NCBI GenBank assembly: GCA_015060075.1
Contig: SUZE01000001.1
Coordinates: 1-64,000 of the forward strand
DNA: 64,000 nucleotides
From: Rikenellaceae bacterium
GTDB taxonomy: Bacteria; Bacteroidota; Bacteroidia; Bacteroidales; Rikenellaceae
Direction: 5' to 3'
Shown: positions 43,381 to 51,792 of the stretch, piece by piece
Layout of the letters: the number at the start of each line of letters is the position of its first letter
Position numbering within the stretch: the stretch's first letter is position 1
Notes under the pieces: model-generated
Database searches by the model: none
Seen by the model: only the letters and a program-made list of their open reading frames with translations
What the model was told of the DNA's origin: nothing
Made by a program: the position numbers and the translations under genes

Positions 43381-44616
43381 TTATTTTAACTCATCGTATA
43401 GCATCGCTATTGCGTATGCCGTAGCACGGGAGATAATTTGCGAACGGTCTGTGCCACAGTTCTTTCGAACGGCAAAACACTTGTCGGGCGTAGCGATGCC
43501 AATCCAAACCGTACCGACAGGTTTCTCTTTTGTGCCGCCCGTTGGTCCTGCAATTCCGGTGGTTGAAATGGCAAAATTTGCCCCCGAAATGACTTTTGCA
43601 CCCTGCGCCATAGCCTTGGCAACTTGTTCTGATACGGCTCCATATTGCTCAATATCGGACATCTGAACCCCCAAAACATTACATTTTGATTCGTTGCTGT
43701 ACGATACCACGCCACAGAGAAAATATGCCGATGCACCTGCTTGCGCCGTAAATTTTGAGGCTATTGCACCGCCCGTACAACTCTCTGCTACGGCAAGGGT
43801 TTGTCCCCTGTTAATCAATATATTATGCACTAACTCTTCGACCGAGGCATCTTCAAATCCTGCGATATTGTCTGGAATAATCGTGTGCAACTTCTCGAAT
43901 TGGGAGTCAATCTCTCGGCTTACCTCTTTGCCTTCGACTTCGTATGCTGACAGACGCAGGCGCACCACGTTTGGAGCCGGTAGATAGGCGAGGTGTAGAT
44001 ATTCGGGGAGAGCCTCTTCCCATGCGGCAATTCTCTCTGCCAGAATAGACTCGGCAATGCCGAAGGTAATCATTGTGCGATGGATAATCTCCCGGAGTTC
44101 AAATCGAGCCGTTAGTCGTGGCATAACCTCTTCATCTATGAGGTGTTGCATCTCGAATGGAACACCCGGCAGTGATATTACCACTCTCCCCTCTTGCTCA
44201 AACCACATGCCCGGAGCCGTGCCGTGTGCATTGTGGAGAACTGTGCAACATTCGGGTACCATCGCCTGTCCTCGGTTGAGGTCGTTGAAGACGATATTGC
44301 GTGCCTCCAACAAGGTGCGGATATGCTTCGCTTCGACCTCATCGTAGCGAAGTGTTGAGCCGAAATATTCGCATAGAGTGTGCTTTGTGATATCGTCTTT
44401 TGTCGGACCTAATCCGCCTGTGATAATAACTATCTCGCTTTGTGATAGTGCACGGTCGAGGGTTTCGACTATTTGGGTGCGGTTATCGCCTATCGAGGTA
44501 CGCTCGGCAACCACAATGCCGTGGGCATTGAGTGTGCGTGAGATATAGCGTGAGTTGGTGTCGAGAATCTGACCTATCAGAATCTCGTCACCGATTGTTA
44601 TAATTGTTGCTTTCAT
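43381..44616 (-). CDS. cinA: CinA family protein (nicotinamide-nucleotide amidohydrolase)
   Basis: 411 aa, the full two-domain form. The N-terminal molybdopterin-binding-like (COG1058) domain has TIGDEILIGQILDTNSRYISRTLNAHGI and ITGGLGPTKDDITKH. The C-terminal amidase domain has LAVAESCTGGAIASKFT and GIAGPTGGTKEKPVGTVWIGI. The catalytic Ser-Lys region (ESCTGG) is intact. The family deamidates nicotinamide mononucleotide in pyridine-nucleotide recycling. The old name refers to competence. It follows pyrD by 3 bp and is cotranscribed with it. Confidence 0.95.
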   Translation of the reverse strand: MKATIITIGDEILIGQILDTNSRYISRTLNAHGIVVAERTSIGDNRTQIVETLDRALSQSEIVIITGGLGPTKDDITKHTLCEYFGSTLRYDEVEAKHIRTLLEARNIVFNDLNRGQAMVPECCTVLHNAHGTAPGMWFEQEGRVVISLPGVPFEMQHLIDEEVMPRLTARFELREIIHRTMITFGIAESILAERIAAWEEALPEYLHLAYLPAPNVVRLRLSAYEVEGKEVSREIDSQFEKLHTIIPDNIAGFEDASVEELVHNILINRGQTLAVAESCTGGAIASKFTAQAGASAYFLCGVVSYSNESKCNVLGVQMSDIEQYGAVSEQVAKAMAQGAKVISGANFAISTTGIAGPTGGTKEKPVGTVWIGIATPDKCFAVRKNCGTDRSQIISRATAYAIAMLYDELK

Positions 44617-44619
44617 TGC

Positions 44620-45717
44620 TTATTGATTTTCCGTTTCGGCAGTTTCGGAAATTTCGGACTCCTCTGTCGGCTCGGTTGTTTCAGTTGCTTCGGGCGTAAT
44701 AAGGCTCTTGCAGAGGTCGCCCGCAAAGCCTACTCCGTTGTAGACGAAACCTGTATAGACCTGAACAAGTGTTGCTCCTGCCTCCATCATGCGCTTTACA
44801 TCCTCGCCCGTCATCAAACCTCCTACACCGATGATAGGGTAGGTGCCGTGGCATCGCTCATAAACTCGGCGAACAACCTCGATGGCCCTTTCGGTAAGTG
44901 GCGAGCCGCTGACTGCTCCGATACCCACTTTGCGCAACTCCTCCTGCGGAGTGTTCAGCCCGTGAGAGTGTGTTGTGGCGTTGGTTGCAATAATTCCGTC
45001 AAGCGGTGTATCGACCATGATATCTGTCATGAGGTCTATCTCCTCATTTGTCAGGTCGGGCGATATTTTCAGCAATATCGGGCGGTATTGATTTTGTCCC
45101 CGGCGGAAATCGAATAACGGTTCGAGAATCTTCATTATACTCTCACGAGTACGGGGTACATACTGCTTGTGAGTGGTGTTGTAACTCACATTCACAGCAA
45201 AATAGTCGATGTATTGGTAGAGGTTACGAAATACTCGCAGATAGTCCATCGCCGCCTCTTCGGGTGGAGTTACTGTGTTTTTTCCGATGTTGCAACCGAG
45301 AATAATGCCCTTATGCTCCTTGCGAACATTGCTCAAAACAACCTCCAACCCCTTCGATGTAAGACCGATGCGATTGAGAATGGCGTTGTCTTCGGGCAGA
45401 GCAAATACGCGAGGTTTCGGGTTGCCTTGTTGCGGGCGAGGGGTTACCGTGCCAATCTCCACAAAGCCAAAACCGAGTGCCGACAGAGGTCGAAAGACCT
45501 CTCCGTTGCGGTCAAATCCTGCTGCCAAACCTATTGGGTTGCGGAAACGAAGACCGAAGACTTCACGCTCCAACGTTGTGTCTTCCACTGCGTAAATCTT
45601 GCGTAGGAACCACTTTGCAGTGGGAATCTTGTCGAGAATTCGGAGCAACAGAATAGAGAACGAGTGTGCTCGTTCAGCTCCGAAAAGGTGTGATATGAAG
45701 TGCAAGATTTTACGCAT
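44620..45717 (-). CDS. pyrD: Dihydroorotate dehydrogenase (quinone), class 2, with acidic C-terminal tail
   Basis: Oxidises dihydroorotate to orotate in pyrimidine synthesis and passes electrons to quinone at the inner membrane. The start at 45717 gives the class-2 membrane-associated N-terminus (MRKILHFISHLFGAERAH). The longer frame crosses the promoter and a repeat. Motifs: RNPIGLAAGFDRNGE, GFVEIGTVTPRPQQGNPKPR, INRIGL-type, VNVSYNTTH (class 2 uses Ser where class 1 has Cys) and GVGGLMTGEDVKRMMEAGATLVQVYTGFVYNG. The enzyme proper ends near LCKSLI. The last 25 residues are a Thr/Glu tail (TPEATETTEPTEESE...) encoded by a 12-15 bp near-repeat. The promoter is only 7 bases from the ATG. Confidence 0.95.
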   Translation of the reverse strand: MRKILHFISHLFGAERAHSFSILLLRILDKIPTAKWFLRKIYAVEDTTLEREVFGLRFRNPIGLAAGFDRNGEVFRPLSALGFGFVEIGTVTPRPQQGNPKPRVFALPEDNAILNRIGLTSKGLEVVLSNVRKEHKGIILGCNIGKNTVTPPEEAAMDYLRVFRNLYQYIDYFAVNVSYNTTHKQYVPRTRESIMKILEPLFDFRRGQNQYRPILLKISPDLTNEEIDLMTDIMVDTPLDGIIATNATTHSHGLNTPQEELRKVGIGAVSGSPLTERAIEVVRRVYERCHGTYPIIGVGGLMTGEDVKRMMEAGATLVQVYTGFVYNGVGFAGDLCKSLITPEATETTEPTEESEISETAETENQ

Positions 45718-45724
45718 AACGGCG

Positions 45725-45732
45725 CAAAGATA
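45725..45732 (-). promoter_or_regulatory. TAnnTTTG element abutting pyrD
   Basis: TATCTTTG on the minus strand, 7 bases before the ATG at 45717, giving a predicted leader of about 5 bases. The -33 region falls in a repeat block and shows no TTG at the proper distance. Confidence 0.6.
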
Positions 45733-45905
45733 ACAACTTAAACGGAAAACGAAAAGCGGAAAGCGGAAAACTTTTAATTTAGTGAGTAGTGAGTAGTTGA
45801 AAACTTTCAGCGCACCCCATAAAGCGACCAACGGGAGCGAATCCTATTTAATCCTATTCAATCCTATAATCGCCTGCGCCTTGACCACGCTCGGAGTTCG
45901 GAAAA
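45733..45905 (-). repeat. Composite repeat element, copy 3 (reverse, between pdxB and pyrD)
   Basis: On the minus strand: GTTTTCCGAACTCCGAGCG, GGTCAAGGCGCAGGCG, three ATAGGATT spacers, CGCTCCCGTTGGTCGCTT, TATGGGGTGCGCTGAAAG, then ACTACTCACTACTCACTA and TTTTCCGCTTTCCGCTTTTCG. The hairpin section equals copy 1 in inverted orientation, except that one spacer is replaced by TATGGGG. Confidence 0.85.
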
Positions 45906-46901
45906 CTAAAAATACTCCTCTCGGTAGTGGTAGTTATTGCGCAGGTGCTCGAATTGGTTGGGGTGGCAACGGAGCGTTTCGCTCTCGGTAGCGAGGTCGC
46001 AATAATCCCCGATTGTGGCGCACATCTCCTCCCACGAAATCAATTTTGGTGTGACATTTTTTACTTCGGTGGCTTGCCATTCAGTGAGTGGAAGGTTAAA
46101 ATGCCGAGCCAAAGCCTGGACCGCTAATGCGGTGGCATTCGCCTTGCCCTGTGCCGAGTAACCGGCAATATGTGGTGTGGCAACGAGCGATTTTGCAAGA
46201 TAGTCGCTATCGATATTTGGCTCATTCTCCCATACATCAGTGATGTATGTCAAGTCGTTACGCCTTGTTGCATCGGTTGCCACGCACTCCCCTCGTGAGG
46301 CGTTTATAAGCGTTGCGCTCGAATGGAGAAGAGAGATGTTTTCGCTGTTGATAAGGTGGTGTGTTGAGTGGTCGAGTGGGGTATGGAGCGTTACAATATC
46401 GGCACTTCGCAAAACCTCTTCGAGCGATACAAATCCGAGGTGCTCCTGCTCCTCTCGTGGTGGGTCAGAGCAGATGGTGTGAAACCCCCAGTGTTCGGCA
46501 TATTCCTTAACCAATCTGCCAACATTACCCACGCCGACAATACCCAAAGTGCGCTCTTCGGGCGAGAAATTTTCGTGCTTGGCGAGTAGAGCCAAAGCGG
46601 CTGCCACCCACTGCAAAACACCCCTTGCATTGCAGCCTGCCGATGTTGCTACTGCGATATTGTGGCGGCGGCAATAGTCGAGGTCGATGTGGTCAAAGCC
46701 GATTGTTGCGGTTGCAATAAATTGCACTTGCGAACCTTCGAGTAGAGACTTATCGCAGCGTGTACGAGTACGGATAATCAGAGCATCGGCAGACTCTACC
46801 GCCTTTCGTGTAAAGTCATTACCGTCAATATATTCCACCTCTGCAAAAGGCTCCAAAACTCCTTGCAAAAATGGGATTGCTTTGTCTGCCAAAACTCTCA
46901 T
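45906..46901 (-). CDS. pdxB: 4-phosphoerythronate dehydrogenase
   Basis: Second step of the DXP-independent pyridoxal-phosphate pathway, oxidising 4-phosphoerythronate. 331 aa. D-2-hydroxyacid dehydrogenase fold: substrate-binding strand IIRTRTRCDKSLLEGSQVQFIATATIGFDHID, the NAD-binding GIVGVGNVGRLVKEY, catalytic Arg in INASRGECVAT, Glu near VWENEPNID, and His in TPHIAGYSAQGK. The PdxB-specific GCNARGVLQWV is present. The C-terminal PdxB dimerisation domain is shorter than in E. coli PdxB, as usual in Bacteroidota. It is transcribed from the intergenic region shared with the ureohydrolase gene. Confidence 0.93.
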   Translation of the reverse strand: MRVLADKAIPFLQGVLEPFAEVEYIDGNDFTRKAVESADALIIRTRTRCDKSLLEGSQVQFIATATIGFDHIDLDYCRRHNIAVATSAGCNARGVLQWVAAALALLAKHENFSPEERTLGIVGVGNVGRLVKEYAEHWGFHTICSDPPREEQEHLGFVSLEEVLRSADIVTLHTPLDHSTHHLINSENISLLHSSATLINASRGECVATDATRRNDLTYITDVWENEPNIDSDYLAKSLVATPHIAGYSAQGKANATALAVQALARHFNLPLTEWQATEVKNVTPKLISWEEMCATIGDYCDLATESETLRCHPNQFEHLRNNYHYREEYF

Positions 46902-46941
46902 CTGCGCCCGTAATATTCAATAAATTACTACAAATTTAGCA

Positions 46942-46949
46942 CAAATATA
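46942..46949 (-). promoter_or_regulatory. TAnnTTTG element of pdxB
   Basis: Minus strand TATATTTG at 46949-46942. A second candidate, TAAATTTG, is at 46938-46931. The leader would be about 30-40 bases. Confidence 0.5.
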
Positions 46950-46993
46950 GTCGGTTTGGCAATCGGTTGTACTATTTTTTGCAATAATTTTTA

Positions 46994-47001
46994 TAAATTT
47001 G
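46994..47001 (+). promoter_or_regulatory. TAnnTTTG element of the ureohydrolase gene
   Basis: TAAATTTG on the plus strand, about 31 bases before the ATG at 47032. The purine-rich GGAGGGAGG just ahead of that ATG is a strong ribosome-binding site for this genome. Confidence 0.6.
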
Positions 47002-47031
47002 CGCCTTGTAATCTATTGTTTGGAGGGAGGT

Positions 47032-48072
47032 ATGTCGATGAAACATAACTTTTTGAAAAATATTCTCGGTGGAGATAGTGTAGCTGATGGAGGCTTCTAT
47101 TTTGGAGATAGAACCAAGCCTTCAAAGGCTGATGTTGTCATCGTGTCGGCTCCGTGGAGTGTAACGGCTGATTTTGGTCGTGGTGCGACATATACGCCCG
47201 ATGCCATTATTGATGCCTCGACAGGCAGAGATTGCTACGATGCTCCGACCGGAATATCTGTGGCAGGGCGAGTGGCTACGGCAGAGATAGATTACAATAT
47301 TCAGGAGTTGTCCGAACATCTTGGTCGTGAAGCGGAGCGAATAGAGCATCATACCTCTGCCGATGATTCGGTTGTCGGGGAGTATGTGGCACGTAAGGTG
47401 GCGCATATCAACGAGGGCTTTGCCGAGATGCAGGCGGCTATCTACAAGCAGACCAAACTTTGGGCTGCAAAGGGTAAGCGTATCGCTGTTGTTGGTGGCG
47501 ACCATTCGGTTGCTTTTGGTGCGGTGAAGGCGTTGTCGGAGCAGTATGAAGAGATGGGCGTGCTATTTATAGATGCTCATGCCGACTTTTGTCGTGAGGG
47601 AGAGGTGTTCAACTACTCGCATCGCTCTATCGCAAGAAATATCGTGGAGGAGATACCGACCGTTGCTCGATTGGTCGAGGTTGGCGTTCGCGATATCAGT
47701 GAGGCGGAGTCGAAAGAGTTGCAAGCAAATAGCAAGGTGGAGTTGTTTCTCGCAGAGAAGGTTGCAGCAAGACGATTCGAAGGCGAGAGTTGGGGCGATA
47801 TATGCCGAGAGATTGTAGGCAAGTTGCCGAAAAAGGTCTATGTGTCGCTCGATATAGACGCATTGAAGATAGAGTTTTGTAACAATACAAACGCCCCTGT
47901 TCCGGGAGGTATGACTTTCGATGAGGTGGTCTATTTGGTTAAGATTGTTGTAGAGTCGGGGCGTGAAGTGGTCGGCTTTGACATCTCGGAGGTTGTGTCG
48001 AGCATTGATGATAAGATGGACGCTCTTGTCGGCGCACGATTGTTAGCCAAGATGTGTGTGGCGATGTTGTAA
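47032..48072 (+). CDS. Ureohydrolase-superfamily enzyme (arginase/agmatinase/formiminoglutamase-like)
   Basis: Manganese-dependent hydrolase of a guanidino or formimino compound. 346 aa from the ATG at 47032, chosen because of the GGAGG site. The longer frame from 46999 begins inside the -7 element. Metal ligands are complete: His158 in GGDHS, Asp181, His183 and Asp185 in DAHADF, Asp274 and Asp276 in SLDIDA. After the last pair the usual D-P of agmatinases is replaced (DALKIEFCNNTNAPVPGG), while the substrate-loop block NAPVPGGM is retained. The 30 residues before the barrel are long for agmatinase. Substrate is unresolved between agmatine, arginine and relatives. It lies 30 bp ahead of the FKBP-like gene. 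Confidence 0.88.
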   Translation: MSMKHNFLKNILGGDSVADGGFYFGDRTKPSKADVVIVSAPWSVTADFGRGATYTPDAIIDASTGRDCYDAPTGISVAGRVATAEIDYNIQELSEHLGREAERIEHHTSADDSVVGEYVARKVAHINEGFAEMQAAIYKQTKLWAAKGKRIAVVGGDHSVAFGAVKALSEQYEEMGVLFIDAHADFCREGEVFNYSHRSIARNIVEEIPTVARLVEVGVRDISEAESKELQANSKVELFLAEKVAARRFEGESWGDICREIVGKLPKKVYVSLDIDALKIEFCNNTNAPVPGGMTFDEVVYLVKIVVESGREVVGFDISEVVSSIDDKMDALVGARLLAKMCVAML

Positions 48073-48102
48073 AAGTATGTAGGACAGAGGAATAAAGAGA
48101 TT

Positions 48103-48777
48103 ATGAAGAGAATAATATCATTTGTGGCTGTGGTGCTGATTTTTGGTACAATGTCTATCTCGTGCCACCGCAGCAAGGCCAAGTTGGAGGGAGATTCCGA
48201 TACGCTCTCCTATGTTATAGGGTTGAATGTCGGACATTCGCTTATGGAGATGGACTCCACGCTGAATGTGGAGGCTGTATGTGCAGCAATTCGTGATGTC
48301 TATAACGGAACGCAGAAGATGACTTTGGCGGAGGCTCGCGATTACTACCTCGCAGAAAAGACCTACTTTGTTCACGAGAAAGCGAAGGCTCATCAGGAGC
48401 GATATCTCACCGATTTGAGCAAGCGTGACCGCAAATATGTGCGTACTCGTAGTGGCGTGACATACAAGATTTTGAAACTTGGCGACCAGAGCCATGTCGG
48501 GTCGATGTCATTGCGAGATACGGTAAAGATTGCCTTCAAACTTACGGACGAGCAAGGTCGAGTTATAGTCGAGGCGGATACTCTGCGAGATTCGTATCGT
48601 AACCTGTTGAAAGGTTTGCAGGAGGTTGTTAAGTTGGCAGGTGAAGGTGCGCACTTTAATGCGTGGCTGCCATCAAAAACAGCATATGATGTGAAAGGAA
48701 ATGAAGAGTTGGGTATAGGTGCCAATACAATGCTTAACTATGATGTCGAGGTACTCGATATAAAATATAATAGGTAA
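48103..48777 (+). CDS. FKBP-related lipoprotein with a degenerate isomerase domain
   Basis: 224 aa. Lipoprotein signal (LIFGTMSISC). An FKBP-type N-terminal helical domain (about 30-120: DSDTLSYVIGLNVGHSLMEMD...) is the dimerising part of Mip/FkpA-like proteins. The C-terminal half has the strand order of FKBP, but the usual active-site motifs are altered. The Y-x-G...FD block is KIAFKLTDEQGRVIVEAD, the pocket Trp (V-I-x-G-W) is absent (NLLKGLQEVV), and GAHFNAWLPSKTAY stands where the normal G-x-x-x-x-x-x-I-P-x-x-x-A-Y would be. Isomerase activity is therefore doubtful and a chaperone-only role is plausible. A paralogue follows 84 bp downstream with its own promoter element. Confidence 0.83.
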   Translation: MKRIISFVAVVLIFGTMSISCHRSKAKLEGDSDTLSYVIGLNVGHSLMEMDSTLNVEAVCAAIRDVYNGTQKMTLAEARDYYLAEKTYFVHEKAKAHQERYLTDLSKRDRKYVRTRSGVTYKILKLGDQSHVGSMSLRDTVKIAFKLTDEQGRVIVEADTLRDSYRNLLKGLQEVVKLAGEGAHFNAWLPSKTAYDVKGNEELGIGANTMLNYDVEVLDIKYNR

Positions 48778-48806
48778 CATTTGTACTATTAATTACAAAA
48801 TTTCGT

Positions 48807-48814
48807 TATCTTTG
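48807..48814 (+). promoter_or_regulatory. TAnnTTTG element of the second FKBP gene
   Basis: TATCTTTG 48 bases ahead of the ATG at 48862. TTTG at 48780-48783 could be its -33 element (23-base spacer). It excludes the GTG-started longer frame from 48823 as the main product only weakly. Confidence 0.6.
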
Positions 48815-48861
48815 CGCACTTTGTGAACAAAACATCAAACAAATATAATAACAAAGAGATT

Positions 48862-49950
48862 ATGAAAAAGACATTTATGGCAATTGTGGCACTCGCTTGT
48901 GCTGCATTGGTTTGCTCTTGCGGCAGCAAGGGCGTGAAGATTACAGAGGGTAATCACGCAACATTGGATTCGTTGTCGTACTGCCTTGGTGCGAACATCG
49001 GTGGCGGCATTAAGCAGCAACTCGGTGATATTCCTTTCGACATCGAGGTTGTTAAAGAGGGTATGAAGGGCGGTTTGACCGACAAGTCGAAGCTTTCGCA
49101 CGATGAGGCTGTGGAGCTTCTTCGTACATTCTTCTCGCAGACTCTCAATGAGCGCCGTTCTGCATTCGATGAGGTTGCAAAGGCAGACACTACTGCTGTT
49201 TTCCAGGTTTTCGAGACTGCTGAGGAGTGTGAGGAGTTGTCGTATGCTTTCGGTACCGATATCGGCACTAATGTTCGTAAGAGCAACTTCCCTATTCAGT
49301 ACTACTGGTTGCTCAAAGGTTTCCAAGATGCTTACGAGGGTAGCACCGAACTTACACAGGTGGCGGTTATGTCTTTCTTGCAGCACTACTTTATGGTAAC
49401 ACGCCCAACCGAGGCTGCTGAGCGTTCTGCAAAGTGGATTGAGAAGAAGGCAAAGGGCTTTGGTGCAAAGCAGACCGAGAGCGGTTTGGTCTACAAGGTT
49501 GTTAAGGCCGGCGATATGGAGAAGGCTGCCAAGAGTGACGAGGATGTAGTTAAGGTTCACTATGTAGGTAAGTTGCAGGACGGTACCGTATTTGATGCTT
49601 CTCGCTTCGAGAACCGTTCGAAGGAGCAGCAGGAGATGATTCGCTTGCAGCAGCCAAGCCTCTTTGACGAGAAGGGTAACCTCTTGGAGGAGGACGAGCC
49701 TATCGAGTTCCCTCTCAACCGTGTTATCAAGGGTTGGACAGAGGGTATGAAACTCGTTGGTCCTGGCGGTAAGATTAAGTTGTATATCCCTGCTGATTTG
49801 GCATACGGTCGCCGTGGTGCAGGTCAGTTGATTGGCCCTAACGAGGCTTTGGAGTTTGAGGTAGAACTTCTCGAAGTTGTTCCTGCGGTAACTGAGGAGG
49901 TAGCACCTGTTGAGGAGGCTCCTGCAACAACTGAGGAGGCTCCTGCAAAA
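48862..49950 (+). CDS. FKBP-type peptidyl-prolyl cis-trans isomerase, lipoprotein
   Basis: Envelope folding catalyst. The start at 48862 gives a lipoprotein signal (IVALACAALVCSC). The stop codon ends at 49953, and the coordinates here give the last sense codon. An FKBP_N helical domain (about 30-200) holds two copies of the SYxxGxxIGxxI pattern, then the FKBP fold begins at SGLVYKVVKAGD. Active-site residues are intact: VHYVGKLQDGTVFDAS, VIKGWTEGMKLVGPGGKIKLYIPADLAYG. A 30-residue insert (ENRSKEQQEMIRL...LLEEDEP) sits between the FD motif and the pocket Trp, where a flap domain is found in other FKBPs. The tail is a Glu/Ala/Pro/Thr repeat (EEAPATTEEAPAK). Terminator at 49982. Confidence 0.92.
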
Positions 49951-49981
49951 TAGCAAGGATTACATATTGCACACCAAATAT

Positions 49982-50011
49982 AGTGGAGGGTATATGCTCT
50001 CCACTTTTTTA
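49982..50011 (+). terminator. Terminator after the FKBP genes
   Basis: AGTGGAG (49982-49988) pairs with CTCCACT (49999-50005), followed by TTTTTT. Confidence 0.85.
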
Positions 50012-50060
50012 TTGTTTTACGGCAAAAATCAACAAAAATAGGTGAAAAGTTGATAAAAAA

Positions 50061-50092
50061 TTTGTTATAAATCTTTGATATTAGTACATTTG
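50061..50092 (+). promoter_or_regulatory. Promoter of the fimbrillin-like/C10 protease operon
   Basis: TTTG (50061-50064), 20 bases, TACATTTG (50085-50092), close to the full consensus. The leader to 50210 is about 115 bases and has no evident hairpin. Confidence 0.75.
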
Positions 50093-50209
50093 CAATAAGT
50101 GGAGTTGTGTGTAGTGGGCGTTTGATACCAAAAAGTCATTAAGGACTATACCTAATACGGCTGTGGAAAAATAGTGTGCATGTGCAGATAAAACATAAAA
50201 CGTACAAAT

Positions 50210-51790
50210 ATGAGAAATTTTAGACGCTTGATTGTTTCGGCAATTGTTGCGATGGTTGCAATATCATGTCAGCAAATTGGTGAGAGCAATCTGTTAGTAG
50301 GGAGTAAAGTTCGCTTTACGGCCGATACCGAAGGTACCTCTCGTACCACTATGGGCGAGAACTATTCGGTTGTTTGGAGTGATGGCGACCAGATTCAGAT
50401 GTTTGGCATTAAGGCAGACCTCTCTCTCTCCAATTTGCAACAGTATGAGTTGGTTGGTGGCGCAGGAACAACGCATGGTGTTTTTGAAGGCGAGTTGGAT
50501 AGAGCCTATGACAGTTACTATGCGCTCTATCCCGTTTCGATGTTTGATGGAGAGTATGCATCGGGGCAATTTACAATGCAACTCTCTTCCGACAGAATAT
50601 TTACGGAGCGTAATTTCGTAGATGGGGCAAACCCTATGATTGCATCCGGTACTAAGGACAGCGGCTTGCAGTTTCGAAATGTCTGCGGTATCCTCGAATT
50701 GAAGATTAGGGGCGTGGGCGAAGTTGATAGAATTGTGATATCTGACGTGAGTGATGCTCCAAAACCTCTATCGGCAAATTTTGTGGTAGATGCAACAACC
50801 CTCGAAATAGTTGGCCATACAGATGGTTTGACCTCTATGTTGGCACGACTCGAAAATCCTATTGAGCTTTCGGAGACAGAGAGTCGTTCGATTTATGTGG
50901 TTCTTCCTCCGGGTGAGTATAAGAAGTTGTCGGTTACAACTTTTGATACGTCTGGTAATTCGACTATCCGTACTGCAACCAACCCTGTAACAATTACCCG
51001 TTCGGAGATTACCCCTGTAACCGAATTTGAGCATAAAGTTGAGATTGCACCGTACGTATCTATTAACTACTTGGAAGATAAGAGTAATTTTTATACCAGC
51101 AGGGTCTTGGCTTATATGAATGATGCAACGGCGGGATTATATGTAGCAGTGTTGCATGATGATGAGTATGGCGATTATGAGGCGACCGATGCTCAGGTTG
51201 CTCAACAGATGGGTACTCGGTTTGAGAAAGATTCATCAACATCATTGATGGAGTTTACTCTGCAAACGTATAGCCTGATGGGGCAAACAATCCACATGTT
51301 GGCTCTTCCTTACGATTCGGACGGCAATTTTGGAGAGGTGGCAAAAATATCGTTTGTAACGAATGTTGTACCGATTAATACGGATTATATGGTTAGTGTT
51401 AGCGGTGAGCCGACTATTACGGCAAACAGTATTGATATAAATTTTGCAACAACTCCGGCAGATGCAATGCTCCGTGCCTCCATCTGGACAAGTAGTGCAT
51501 ACAACGGATTGGAGTTGTGGGTTCCGAATATTAATACTGCGACCGAGGCTGCCGAGGTAACTACAACAGCGGTGAATGGCGTTGTGAATATCAAGTTGGG
51601 AAATTTGTTGCCGCAAACCGAGTATACGTTGGTCTATCGTGTGATGAATGGGGTTGGTGATGGAGTTTATAGCGATACATTTACCGCATATTCGGAGTAC
51701 AAGGTTTATACCTTTACAACGCTTGCAGAGTCGGGCTCCGATGACGAAGAACTTGAAGACCCTGACACAAACCCTGAAACAGGTTGGTAA
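50210..51790 (+). CDS. Fimbrillin-like (Mfa-type) lipoprotein
   Basis: 526 aa. Lipoprotein signal (IVAMVAISC, Cys20). The body opens with the pattern common to Mfa-like/fimbrillin-family lipoproteins: VRFTADTEGTSRTTMGENYSVVWSDGDQIQMFG, then a strand-rich domain with YYALYPVSMFDG and FRNVCGILELKIRG. The second half is a likely Fn3-type module (ISINFATTPADAMLRASIWTS... EYTLVYRVMNGVG). The acidic end reads DDEELEDPDTNPETGW. Fimbrillin-type lipoproteins are exported to the outer membrane and some polymerise after proteolytic cleavage by a gingipain-like protease. The operon also encodes a cysteine protease. Whether this one polymerises is unknown. Confidence 0.78.
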   Translation: MRNFRRLIVSAIVAMVAISCQQIGESNLLVGSKVRFTADTEGTSRTTMGENYSVVWSDGDQIQMFGIKADLSLSNLQQYELVGGAGTTHGVFEGELDRAYDSYYALYPVSMFDGEYASGQFTMQLSSDRIFTERNFVDGANPMIASGTKDSGLQFRNVCGILELKIRGVGEVDRIVISDVSDAPKPLSANFVVDATTLEIVGHTDGLTSMLARLENPIELSETESRSIYVVLPPGEYKKLSVTTFDTSGNSTIRTATNPVTITRSEITPVTEFEHKVEIAPYVSINYLEDKSNFYTSRVLAYMNDATAGLYVAVLHDDEYGDYEATDAQVAQQMGTRFEKDSSTSLMEFTLQTYSLMGQTIHMLALPYDSDGNFGEVAKISFVTNVVPINTDYMVSVSGEPTITANSIDINFATTPADAMLRASIWTSSAYNGLELWVPNINTATEAAEVTTTAVNGVVNIKLGNLLPQTEYTLVYRVMNGVGDGVYSDTFTAYSEYKVYTFTTLAESGSDDEELEDPDTNPETGW

Positions 51791-51792
51791 TT

